A DNA stretch of 32,463 nucleotides. Origin: CAZGMC01 sp964526565. GTDB lineage: Bacteria > Pseudomonadota > Alphaproteobacteria > DSM-16000 > Inquilinaceae. A program made the translations under genes and the position numbers. The first letter of the stretch is position 1. The number at the start of each line of letters is the position of its first letter. A model generated the notes under the pieces. That model did not search any database, was not told the DNA's origin, and was given only the letters and a program-made list of their open reading frames with translations. This document shows positions 15,471 through 23,184 of the stretch, piece after piece. Location of the stretch: the NCBI GenBank assembly GCA_964526565.1, contig CAZGMC010000043.1:1-32463 (forward strand), written 5' to 3'.

Positions 15471-17118
15471 ATGAACAACGGAACCGCTTTCTTGCGATTG
15501 TCCCGCGTCGTCGCATGCGGCCGGACGATCCTTGGCCGGACCGCCCTGGCCCTGGTCCTGGCCCTGGTCCTGGTCCTGGCGCTGGCCCAGGCGGCCCAGG
15601 CCAATCCCCGCTATGCGGGACTGGTCATTGATGCCGTGAGCGGCGAGGTCCTGTACGAGGACAGCGCCGACGCCCTGCGCTATCCGGCATCGCTGACCAA
15701 GATGATGACGCTGTACCTGACATTCGAGGCGCTGGAGGACGGGCGGCTGCGCCTGGACACGCCGCTGACGGTATCGCGTCATGCCGCCCGCCAGCCGCCG
15801 TCCCATCTGGGCCTGCCGCCGGGCGCCACCATCCGGGTCGAGGACGCGATCTATTCGCTGGTTACCCGGTCGGCCAACGACATTGCCGTGGTCCTGGCCG
15901 AGGGCATCGCCGGCAGCGAGAGCGGCTTTGCCCGGCTGATGACCCAGCGGGCGCGCGAGCTGGGCATGGCGCAGACCACGTTCCGCAACGCCTCCGGCCT
16001 GCCCAATGCCAGCCAGCGCAGCACGGCGCGCGACATGGCCCGCCTGGCGCAGGCGCTGCTGCGCCAGTATCCGCAGTACTACCACTACTTCAGCACGACG
16101 CACTGGACGTACCGCGGCACCAGCCATCACAACCACAACCGGCTGCTCGGCCGGTATCCGGGCATGGACGGGCTCAAGACCGGCTACATCCGGGCCTCGG
16201 GGTTCAACCTGGCCGCTTCGGCGGTGCGCGGCCGGTTGCGCCTGATCTGCGTCGTGCTCGGCGGCCGCACCGCCGCCTCGCGCAACGACCACGTCGCCGA
16301 CCTGCTCGACCGCGCCTTCGCCAGCCAGCGCGGCCGCTACCTGATCGCCCACGGCAGCATGCCGTTCGAGCCGCCGGTGCCGGCACGCCACCCGGTGGCC
16401 CGCGGCGAGCCGATCCGGATTGCCGCGGCGTCCACCGTGGTCCCGCCGGAGCTGCCGGGACCGCGCGAGGCGGCCGAACTGAGCCGGCTGGTGGCCGAGG
16501 CGGTGCCGGTCGGCAGCGGCGCCGACGCGCCGCTCGCGGTTGCTCCCGCCGCCATGCGCCCCGCCGCAATGGCGGCAGTGCCGTTGCCGCCGGTGCTGCC
16601 GCTGCACCGCCGCAGCGACCTGGCGGCCGGTCTGCGCTACACGCCGACCTCCTTCGGTGGCGACGAACCGGGCGACGAACCGGGCGACGAACCGGGCGGC
16701 GACGTGGACGACGACATGGGCGGCGACATGGGCGGCGANNNNNNNNNNNNNNNNNNNNNNNNNNNNNNNNNNNNNNNNNNNNNNNNNNNNNNNNNNNNNN
16801 NNNNNNNNNNNNNNNNNNNNNNNNNNNNNNNNNNNNNNCGACATGGGCGGCGACATGGGCGGCGAGTGGGCGATCCAGGTCGGTGCCTATTCGAGCCCCG
16901 AACTTAGCGAGCAGGTCATCGGCCGCGCCACGGCCCGGCTGCCGCAGCTGCTGGGCAACGCATCGGCGCAGATCGTCGCCGTCGGCAGCGGCAACAATAG
17001 CGGCAGCGGCCGCCTGTTCCGCGCCCGCCTGACCGGCCTCAGCGCCGAGGCCGCCGCCGCCGCCTGCACCCACCTGACCGCTGCGGGCAACCCGTGCATG
17101 ACGGTGGCGGCGGAATAG
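15471..17118 (+). CDS. D-alanyl-D-alanine carboxypeptidase (PBP5-like) with C-terminal SPOR domain, gap inside
   Basis: A secreted penicillin-binding carboxypeptidase that trims the terminal D-Ala of peptidoglycan stem peptides. A signal peptide covers about residues 1-44, its core coded by ctggcc/ctggtc hexamers. The serine-peptidase motifs are SLTK (74-77), SAN (134-136) and KTG (236-238), all intact. After a Pro/Ala-rich region comes a linker of GDEP and then DMGG repeats, interrupted by 100 N, followed by a SPOR domain (WAIQVGAYSS onward) that binds denuded glycan strands. The frame appears to shift by one across the N run only because 100 is not a multiple of three; repeat phase predicts 9 + 12k missing bases, which restores the frame. 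GAGG lies 6 bases before the ATG. Confidence 0.9.
15546..15587 (+). repeat. 6-bp repeats coding the signal-peptide core
   Basis: Seven consecutive hexamers of the form ctggcc, ctggtc or ctggcg encode the alternating Leu-Val/Leu-Ala core of the carboxypeptidase signal peptide. Slippage here would change core length by two residues per unit without a frameshift. Confidence 0.8.
16659..16863 (+). repeat. 12-bp coding repeats (GDEP, then DMGG) with assembly gap
   Basis: Three copies of ggcgacgaaccg (16659-16694) encode GDEP. Then gacatgggcggc encodes DMGG, with two full copies before the gap (16713-16736) and two after it (16840-16863). Both units are multiples of three, so copy number can vary without breaking the frame. 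They form an acidic, flexible linker between the peptidase and the SPOR domain. Confidence 0.92.
16739..16838. other. Assembly gap (100 N) inside the coding DMGG repeats
   Basis: Exactly 100 N within the 12-bp repeat. The left side ends with the first two bases of a unit and the right side begins with the last base of a unit, so a pure repeat would be missing 9 + 12k bases. The linker length of the encoded protein is therefore unknown. Confidence 0.97.
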
Positions 17119-17192
17119 GGGCTGACAGCGGCGCGGATCCGTTCAATGCATTCGCTGATGACAAGAGCCGCGCCATCGCACATCGTTGACGC

Positions 17193-18551
17193 ATGATCGA
17201 CCGCCTCGTGTTTAGGAATTTCAAGAGCTGGGCCGAAGCCGACATCCGGTTTGGGGAGATTACCGGTATCTTTGGAACAAACTCCTCAGGCAAGACAAGT
17301 TTGCTTCAGTTCTTGCTTCTCCTGAAGCAGACCAAGGACGCCACCGACCGCCGCGTATCGTTGGCGTTGAACGGGCCCTACGTGCGCCTCGGGGTGCTCC
17401 AGGACATTCTCTTCAGGCACGACGACGCCCTGCGGATTTCGTGGTCATTGCGAATCCGGCTGCCCAAGCCCTTGACCCTCACAGACACGAGCGGCACCCG
17501 AACGGCCCAAATTGCGCAATCGGACAGGCTGAGAGTTGCGAGCAGGGTCTGTGCGCGGGATCACGAACCTGTATGTACAAAACTGACCTATGCGCTCGGC
17601 GACGCAAAATTTACCCTGATGCAGAAACCTCGTGGCGATGGCGCATTCGAGCTAACCACGGAAGTCGACAATTTTCTCTTTGTGAGGACTCTGGGTCGGC
17701 CTTGGCAACTACCGGGGCCGGTCAAGTCGTACGCATTTCCTGACCAGGCAAGAACATACTTCCAGAATGCGTCCTTTCTTGCCGACCTCGAAGCCGCCTA
17801 CGAGGAACAACTGGATACCGTTTTTTATCTCGGCCCATTACGCGAACATCCTCAACGCGACTATCTGTGGGCGCGGTCGCGGCCGCAGGATGTGGGTCAG
17901 CGCGGGGAGAAGGCTATTGATGCAATCCTTGCGGCGACAGCCGCTGGTGAAACGCGGAACGTCCGGCACAGGGCTCGACATCGGCCGTTCCAGGACGTGA
18001 TCGCCTACTGGCTCCGCGAAACGGGACTTATCCAGGACTTCCGTGTGGAAGAGATCGCGCCAGGCTCCAACAGATGGCAGGCCCGCGTCCGGACCGACAA
18101 AAACGGGGCTGAAACGTTTCTGACCGACGTGGGCTTCGGTGTCTCTCAGATCCTGCCAGTCATTACCCTGCTCCAGTTTGCACCGGAAGGTTCGACAGTC
18201 ATGCTGGAGCAGCCGGAAATCCACCTCCACCCCCTCGCCCAGGCCAACCTGGCCGATGTGATCATCAATGCGGCGACCCATCGCCGGCTGCAGGTCATCC
18301 TGGAAAGCCATTCCGAGCACCTGCTCCTCAGGCTGCAGCGCCGCGTCGCGGAAAAGGCGATTGACGCTGACGTTATAAAGTTGTATTTCTGCGGCATGAA
18401 AAATGGCGCATCGGTGCTGGATCCGCTCGAACTCGATGCATTCGGGCAGATTGCCAACTGGCCGGACAGGTTCATGGGTGACGCATTCGGCGAGACCTTC
18501 GCGGCGGAAAAGGCACGCCTTGAGCGCATGCGCAAGTCAGCGGCAGAATAG
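17193..18551 (+). CDS. AAA/ABC-type ATPase, DUF3696-like, of a putative two-gene defence pair
   Basis: A 452-residue SMC/OLD-like ATPase. It starts with the family strand MIDRLVFRNFKSW, then Walker A GTNSSGKT (28-35), a long middle region with YLGPLREHPQRDY (212-224), the signature-like DVGFGVSQI (312-320), Walker B VMLEQPEIHLHP (336-347) and the H-loop region ESHSEHLLLR (371-380). The end, with NWPDRFMGD, resembles the DUF3696 tail. No nuclease domain is fused; instead the next gene, overlapping by one base, encodes a PIN-like nuclease. Ribosome site and promoter are weak. One 60-base line (17641-17700) counts 32 G+C against 45 of 60 in a line of the neighbouring mutase gene (19081-19140), suggesting transfer. 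An anti-phage role is inference from layout. Confidence 0.88.
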   Translation: MIDRLVFRNFKSWAEADIRFGEITGIFGTNSSGKTSLLQFLLLLKQTKDATDRRVSLALNGPYVRLGVLQDILFRHDDALRISWSLRIRLPKPLTLTDTSGTRTAQIAQSDRLRVASRVCARDHEPVCTKLTYALGDAKFTLMQKPRGDGAFELTTEVDNFLFVRTLGRPWQLPGPVKSYAFPDQARTYFQNASFLADLEAAYEEQLDTVFYLGPLREHPQRDYLWARSRPQDVGQRGEKAIDAILAATAAGETRNVRHRARHRPFQDVIAYWLRETGLIQDFRVEEIAPGSNRWQARVRTDKNGAETFLTDVGFGVSQILPVITLLQFAPEGSTVMLEQPEIHLHPLAQANLADVIINAATHRRLQVILESHSEHLLLRLQRRVAEKAIDADVIKLYFCGMKNGASVLDPLELDAFGQIANWPDRFMGDAFGETFAAEKARLERMRKSAAE

Positions 18552-19039
18552 TGCGGCGGGTCGTCGACACGAATGTTGCCATTGTGGCAAACGGCCGGCA
18601 CACGCATGCCTCGGTTGACTGCCGCCTGCGTGCAATCGAGTTCCTGAGAACCTTGATGGGCCGTGGCAAGGTCATCCTCGACCTCGCCGGCGAAATTCAG
18701 GAAGAGTACCGCTGTCACCTGAACGCGGACGGCCAGCCAGGGGTCGGCGACCGTTTCTTTCAGGTGGTCCTCAACAGCGCGCCGCGCCGAGTCCAACGCA
18801 TTGAGCTTCGAAAGGATCCCCTGACCGACCAGTTCCTTGATTTTCCATCCGATCCGCAGCTCGCAAACTTCGATCCGTCCGACCGGAAGTTCGCGGCGGC
18901 CGCCCGTCGCACTGGTCAGCCGGTGGCCAACGCGATCGACTCCGATTGGCTGGACCACAAGGCGGCACTCAACGCCAACGGCATCGTCGTCCACTTCATC
19001 TGTGGCTGCGATCCACGGCGCTGGACGGCCAAACCCTAA
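18551..19039 (+). CDS. PIN-domain-like nuclease partner of the ATPase
   Basis: A 162-residue protein starting at a GTG that shares its first base with the ATPase TAG stop, so translation is coupled. The PIN signs are the N-terminal VVDTNVAIV with Asp6 and Asn8, an acidic helix DLAGEIQEEY (44-53), the DPSDRKFAAAARRTG stretch (108-122, Asp111), and NAIDSDW (128-133, Asp130/Asp132) followed by a last hydrophobic strand. These can supply the four acidic metal ligands of a PIN ribonuclease. It is longer than the usual VapC toxin (about 130 residues), and no small antitoxin gene precedes it. The ATPase is the natural partner or regulator. Assignment is by motif only; an inactive PIN-like fold is possible. 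The stop overlaps the opposing mutase stop in CTAA. Confidence 0.7.
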   Translation: MRRVVDTNVAIVANGRHTHASVDCRLRAIEFLRTLMGRGKVILDLAGEIQEEYRCHLNADGQPGVGDRFFQVVLNSAPRRVQRIELRKDPLTDQFLDFPSDPQLANFDPSDRKFAAAARRTGQPVANAIDSDWLDHKAALNANGIVVHFICGCDPRRWTAKP

Positions 19040-20424
19040 CCCCCCTCGAACCCCGGCGTGGCCAGGCCGCTCTTGTGGAGCTGGTCGGCGATGTGGCGCT
19101 TGAGGCGGCCCAGGCCATCGGCAGTCCGGCTCTCGGCGCGGGCGACCAGGACGTCCTGGGTGTTGGAGGCGCGCAGCAGCCACCAGCCGTCGGGCGTCGT
19201 CACGCGCACGCCGTCGATGGCGCAGACGTCCGCCCCGGCGGCGGCCAGGCGATCGCGCACCTCCCCGATCACCGCGAACTTGCGCGCCTCGTCCACCTGG
19301 AAGCGGATCTCCGGCGTGTTCATGACCGGCGGCAGGCGGTCGCGCAGCGCCGACAGCGGCCCGCCGCTGCGGCTGACCAGGCCGATCAGGCGCACCGCGC
19401 AGTACAGCGCGTCGTCGAAGCCGAAATTGTCGGCGAAGAAGATGTGGCCGGACATCTCGCCGGCCAGCGGCGCCCCGGTCTCGGCCATCTTGGCCTTGAG
19501 CAGCGAGTGGCCGGTCTTCCACATCAGCGGCTGCCCGCCGAGCCGCGCGATCTCGTCGAACAGGGTCTGGCTGGCCTTGACGTCGGCGATGATGGTGGCG
19601 CCGGGGTGCGCCGCCAGCACGTCGCCGGCATGGATCGCGACGAGCTGATCGCCCCAGACGATCCGCCCCTGGTCGTCGAGGGCGCCGATGCGGTCGCCGT
19701 CGCCGTCGAAGGCGATGCCCAAGTCGCAGCCGCCGTCGCGCACGGCGCGCTGCAGGTCGACCAGATTCTCCGGCACCGTCGGGTCCGGGTGATGGTTGGG
19801 AAAGCGGCCGTCGATGTCGGCATGGAGCAGGACATGCCGACCGGGCAGGCGTCCCGCCAGTCTCTGCAGCACCTCGCCGGCAGCGCCATTGCCGGCGTCC
19901 CAGGCCACGGTGAGCTCGCGGGTGCCGTCATAGGCCAGCAGCAGGCGGTCGAGATAGGCCTCCTCGACCGGCGTCTCGTGGGCCTCGCCGCGGCCGGCGC
20001 GCAACGGCCCTTCCGCCGCCAGCCGGCCGATCTCCTGGATGGCGGCGCCGTAGACCGGGCCGTCGGCGGTGAGCATCTTGATGCCGTTGTATTCCGGCGG
20101 GTTGTGCGAGCCGGTGATCATCATGCCGGCGTCGGCGCCCAGGTGCTTGACGGCGAAGTACAGCATCGGCGTCGGGCCGCGGCCGATGCGCTCCACCGTC
20201 ATGCCGGCCTCGACCAGCCCCTCGACCAGCGCCGCCTCCAGCTGCGGCGAGCTGAGCCGCCCGTCATAGCCGACGCACACCACCGCCCCGCCGCGCTGCG
20301 CCACCATGGTGCCGAAGGCGCGGCCCACCACCGCCACGTCGGCCACCTTCAACGTCTGGCCGACGATGCCGCGGATGTCGTATTCGCGCAGGATGGTTGG
20401 GTCGAAGCGGTGCGGTTCGATCAT
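19036..20424 (-). CDS. Phosphomannomutase/phosphoglucomutase
   Basis: A 462-residue alpha-D-phosphohexomutase of the bifunctional PMM/PGM (AlgC-like) type, interconverting hexose 6- and 1-phosphates. All four active-site loops are visible: the phosphoserine loop TGSHNPPEYNG (Ser106), the metal loop DGDGDR (240-245), the sugar loop GEMSGHIFF, and the phosphate-binding RASNTQ near the C-terminus. The start MIEPHRFDPTILREYDIRG has a GGAGG ribosome site 7 bases upstream. galU lies upstream on the same strand, 110 bases away, so the product glucose-1-phosphate can pass to UDP-glucose. A GC-rich stem sits between the two genes. Confidence 0.95.
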   Translation of the reverse strand: MIEPHRFDPTILREYDIRGIVGQTLKVADVAVVGRAFGTMVAQRGGAVVCVGYDGRLSSPQLEAALVEGLVEAGMTVERIGRGPTPMLYFAVKHLGADAGMMITGSHNPPEYNGIKMLTADGPVYGAAIQEIGRLAAEGPLRAGRGEAHETPVEEAYLDRLLLAYDGTRELTVAWDAGNGAAGEVLQRLAGRLPGRHVLLHADIDGRFPNHHPDPTVPENLVDLQRAVRDGGCDLGIAFDGDGDRIGALDDQGRIVWGDQLVAIHAGDVLAAHPGATIIADVKASQTLFDEIARLGGQPLMWKTGHSLLKAKMAETGAPLAGEMSGHIFFADNFGFDDALYCAVRLIGLVSRSGGPLSALRDRLPPVMNTPEIRFQVDEARKFAVIGEVRDRLAAAGADVCAIDGVRVTTPDGWWLLRASNTQDVLVARAESRTADGLGRLKRHIADQLHKSGLATPGFEGG

Positions 20425-20461
20425 GGGGCGCCTCCGGGCCGTGCCGCCGCCCACCCGGCGG

Positions 20462-20492
20462 CCGCGCGCCGGTATACACGATCGGCGCGCGG
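20462..20492 (-). terminator. GC-rich stem-loop between galU and the mutase gene
   Basis: A perfect 10-bp inverted repeat, ccgcgcgccg and cggcgcgcgg, with an 11-base loop. It lies 42 bases after the galU stop. There is no T-run, so it is at best a partial or protein-assisted terminator, or an mRNA-stabilising stem. Confidence 0.4.
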
Positions 20493-20534
20493 TGTGCGAG
20501 GCACCCCAAAGGGCGATGGCGCGGCGCGGACGCG

Positions 20535-21437
20535 TCAGGCGGCCGGCTCGAGTCGGGCCTCCTCGTCGGCCAGCAGGGCCGCGACGTGCTCGCGCACCTC
20601 CTCGGCCAGGCCGGGCCGGGCCAGGGCATAGGCGACGTTGGCGGCCACGTACTCGGCCTTCAACCCGCAATCGAAACGTCGCCCTTCGAAGCGCATGCCG
20701 TGCACGGGCTGGCGGCCGATCAGCCGGGCCAGGGCGTCGGTCAACTGGATCTCGCCGCCCTTGCCGGTCTCCCAGCGGTCCAGCTCCTTGAGGATCTCGG
20801 GCTGCAGGATGTAGCGGCCGACGATCGACAGGGTCGACGGTGCCTCGGCCGGCGCCGGCTTCTCGACCATGCCGCGGACCGAGGCCACACGGCCATCGTC
20901 CTTCGCCACATCGAGGATGCCGTAGCGCCCCGTCATCTCGCGCGGCACCTCGCGCACGGCGACAACGTTGCCGCCCAGGCGCTCATAGGACTCGACCATC
21001 TGGCGCAGCAGCGGCGTGCGGCACTGGAACAGCTCGTCGGGCAGCAGCACGGCGAACGGCTCGTCGCCGATGATCATGCGGGCGCACCACACGGCATGGC
21101 CCAGGCCCAGCGGCTCGGCCTGGCGCACCGCGCAGAAGGTGCCGGTGCCGAGCTCGGCCGAGCGGGCCGCCTCCAGTTCGCCCTCCTTGCCGCGCCGCTT
21201 CAAGGTCTCGTACAGCTCGCCGTGATAGTCGAAGTGGTCCTCCAGCACGTTCTTGCCGCGGCTGGTGACGAAAATGAACTCCTCCACCCCCGCCGCGCGC
21301 GCCTCCTCGACCGCGAACTGGATGATGGGCTTGTCCACGACGGTCAGCATCTCCTTCGGGATGACCTTCGTGGCGGGCAGCGAGCGCGTACCGAGGCCGG
21401 CCACCGGCAGCACGGCTTTCCTGATGCGCTTGTTCAT
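20535..21437 (-). CDS. galU: UTP-glucose-1-phosphate uridylyltransferase
   Basis: A 300-residue nucleotidyltransferase making UDP-glucose from UTP and glucose-1-phosphate. It shows the N-terminal GLGTRSLPATKVIPKEML nucleotide-binding stretch, DKPIIQFAVEEA, the GLGHAVWCA segment, LLPDELF and a FDCGLKAEYV end, all typical of GalU. The start MNKRIRKAVLPVAG is the family start; the frame upstream is open but adds unrelated residues. A GGAG lies about 10 bases before the ATG. UDP-glucose is the donor for OpgH, whose gene is also in this window. Confidence 0.96.
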   Translation of the reverse strand: MNKRIRKAVLPVAGLGTRSLPATKVIPKEMLTVVDKPIIQFAVEEARAAGVEEFIFVTSRGKNVLEDHFDYHGELYETLKRRGKEGELEAARSAELGTGTFCAVRQAEPLGLGHAVWCARMIIGDEPFAVLLPDELFQCRTPLLRQMVESYERLGGNVVAVREVPREMTGRYGILDVAKDDGRVASVRGMVEKPAPAEAPSTLSIVGRYILQPEILKELDRWETGKGGEIQLTDALARLIGRQPVHGMRFEGRRFDCGLKAEYVAANVAYALARPGLAEEVREHVAALLADEEARLEPAA

Positions 21438-21582
21438 GCGACGGACCGCTCCAAGTTTAGGAAAATCGCGGCGACAGCTGCGACCGCGCTGGAAGTTTTG
21501 CCTGAATCGCTTCTGCCACAAGCTCCGCCGGTACGCAAGGATTACTCTGGGCGGTGCGGATACGACTTCAGGCGATACTGAA

Positions 21583-22296
21583 TCAGGTATCCAGCAATAA
21601 GTCTTTCGCCTCGTTGAGCTTGGCCGCGATGTAGTCCGAACCGCCCTGATCCGGATGGAACTTCATCATAAGGCGGCGGTGGGCGTGCTTGATCGCCTGC
21701 GCGTCGGCGCCGGGCTCCAGGCCCAGGATCCGGTAGGCCTCCTCGCGCGTCATCGGGCCATCGCCGGTGCCGCGGGCCCCATTCTCCTTCTCCTGCCCGG
21801 TTGCCCCCTCGCGCCACTCGGCGCCGTGGGTTCGATCGAGAAAGGCTTCCAGGACGGCGGCCGACTGCGGATCGTCCTGGTGCGCCTCGCGGATCACCTC
21901 GATCACCTCGTCCACCGACAGCGACTCGAGATCGCGGTCGGCGTGGCGGCCGCGGCGGATGCGGCCGGCCATGCGGCCGGTATCGTGGTCCAGCTCGACG
22001 TGCAGGAAGTCCGTATCGATGCCCGAGGTGATGCCGGGCGACGGGCCGCGCATCGACTTCAGGCGGTTGGCCACGGCCCGCCAGCGCAGGAACAGCGGCG
22101 CCAGCACCGGCAGGGCCATCAGCAGCACGCCGAGCTGGCGCGTCACGGCCAGGAACAGGATGACCAGCACCGCCGCACCGATGCCGACGTACCGCAGCGT
22201 ACGCGCCATCGTCCGCGGGTCGGCCGTGACGAACCAGCGCCCCAGCAGCACCAGGCCGGCGAGCAGGAAGATGCCGAGCAGCAGCATCTGGACCAT
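21583..22296 (-). CDS. Membrane-anchored J-domain protein
   Basis: A 237-residue protein with two or three hydrophobic segments in the first 80 residues, a charged middle, and a C-terminal J-domain (about residues 178-237) containing the HPD tripeptide in KFHPDQGGS. It would recruit and stimulate DnaK-type Hsp70 at the membrane. Having the J-domain at the very C-terminus, as in Tim14/Pam18-like proteins, separates it from DnaJ and CbpA. The start lies 9 bases after the stop of the VWA gene, so the two are one unit. The client is unknown. Confidence 0.88.
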   Translation of the reverse strand: MVQMLLLGIFLLAGLVLLGRWFVTADPRTMARTLRYVGIGAAVLVILFLAVTRQLGVLLMALPVLAPLFLRWRAVANRLKSMRGPSPGITSGIDTDFLHVELDHDTGRMAGRIRRGRHADRDLESLSVDEVIEVIREAHQDDPQSAAVLEAFLDRTHGAEWREGATGQEKENGARGTGDGPMTREEAYRILGLEPGADAQAIKHAHRRLMMKFHPDQGGSDYIAAKLNEAKDLLLDT

Positions 22297-22305
22297 GGGC
22301 CGGCC

Positions 22306-23043
22306 CTAGCCCTTGCCGACCTGGTGGGTGAGGCGCAGCGCCTCGCCGCCGCGCGCCTTGCCGTAGTCGGCCAGCGCCCGGTAGCCGCCGGCGGCATAGA
22401 CCGCCACCGCGCCCAGCAGCTCCTTGAGCTGACGGGCGCTGGACGCGTCGAACGGGCAGTAGGCGCCGCCGGTCAGCCGGGCGATCTGCTGGAAGGCCCG
22501 CCGCGCCACCGGGTCGCCGCCCTCGTGGAACAGGAACGCCGGCACGCCGAGCAGGCCCAGCGCGCCGGCCGTGTGGCAGACGGCGTCGATGTCCTCTTCA
22601 AAGCAGTCGCCGACGAAGACCAGCGCGTTGACCTTCTCCTTCTTCGTCTGGCTGGCGGCGTGGCTCAGCACCCGGCCGACCTGGGTCTGGCCGCCCAGGC
22701 AGCGCACCGCCGTCATGCGCTTGAGCAGCTCGCGGCTGTCGGAGACGAACGGGCTCGCCTTGCACTCGCGGAAGCCGCGGTAGAAGACGAGCTGCACGTC
22801 GAGCCCGCCGAGCGCCGCGGTCGCCTCGAACATCTCCGCCTGCAGGTGGCAGGCGCGGTCCCAGGTGGGCTCGCGGCTGGCGGTGGCATCCATGGCGAAG
22901 ATCAGCCGGCCGCGCTTGCCGCTGGCCGGGCGCGGCGCCGGCGTCGCCGCCAGCTTCTGCAGAAATGCATCGACCTCGCCGCGGCCGGCGGTTTCGTGGT
23001 CGGTGTCGGGTGTGGTGGGCAGCTTGTTCTTGCGGTCGGCCAT
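22306..23043 (-). CDS. VWA domain-containing protein
   Basis: A 245-residue soluble protein with a von Willebrand A fold. The metal-site motif is FAMDATAS at about residues 50-57, a DxTxS variant of the usual DxSxS. The fold continues through VQLVFYRG, the conserved threonine of GGQTQVG, and VFVGDCFEED. The N-terminus is polar and carries no signal. It is coupled to the J-domain gene 9 bases downstream, an arrangement I recall as recurrent in alphaproteobacteria, but its function is not established. It could act as a metal-dependent scaffold. Confidence 0.85.
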   Translation of the reverse strand: MADRKNKLPTTPDTDHETAGRGEVDAFLQKLAATPAPRPASGKRGRLIFAMDATASREPTWDRACHLQAEMFEATAALGGLDVQLVFYRGFRECKASPFVSDSRELLKRMTAVRCLGGQTQVGRVLSHAASQTKKEKVNALVFVGDCFEEDIDAVCHTAGALGLLGVPAFLFHEGGDPVARRAFQQIARLTGGAYCPFDASSARQLKELLGAVAVYAAGGYRALADYGKARGGEALRLTHQVGKG

Positions 23044-23140
23044 GGGCGCATCGGCTCTCCTGACATCTGCTAGAGATGTAGGGGGCAGACGGCCGAAAAC
23101 AGCCTTTTCCGCACGTCCGGCGAGGGACTGCGATCGTTTG

Positions 23141-23175
23141 CCGGGGGGCCGGCCCGCTGCCGGCCGGCCCCCCGG
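23141..23175 (-). terminator. Long perfect stem-loop after the DUF3179 gene
   Basis: Arms ccggggggccggcc (23141-23154) and ggccggccccccgg (23162-23175) pair perfectly over 14 bases around a 7-base loop, starting 9 bases past the DUF3179 stop. The following sequence has no T-run, so termination may depend on Rho or the stem may protect the transcript 3' end. Confidence 0.55.
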
Positions 23176-23184
23176 CGGGCGAGA

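Noticed and set aside
16739..17118. Frameshift or pseudogene in the carboxypeptidase gene
   Set aside because: The frame change falls exactly at a 100-N placeholder within 12-bp repeats; repeat phase predicts a missing length divisible by three.
17193..19039. Prophage or transposon carrying the ATPase-PIN pair
   Set aside because: No integrase, transposase, att-like repeat or phage structural gene is visible on either side.
18551..19039. A classical VapBC toxin-antitoxin pair
   Set aside because: No small antitoxin gene precedes the PIN-like gene; the coupled partner is a 452-residue ATPase, and the PIN protein is longer than typical VapC.
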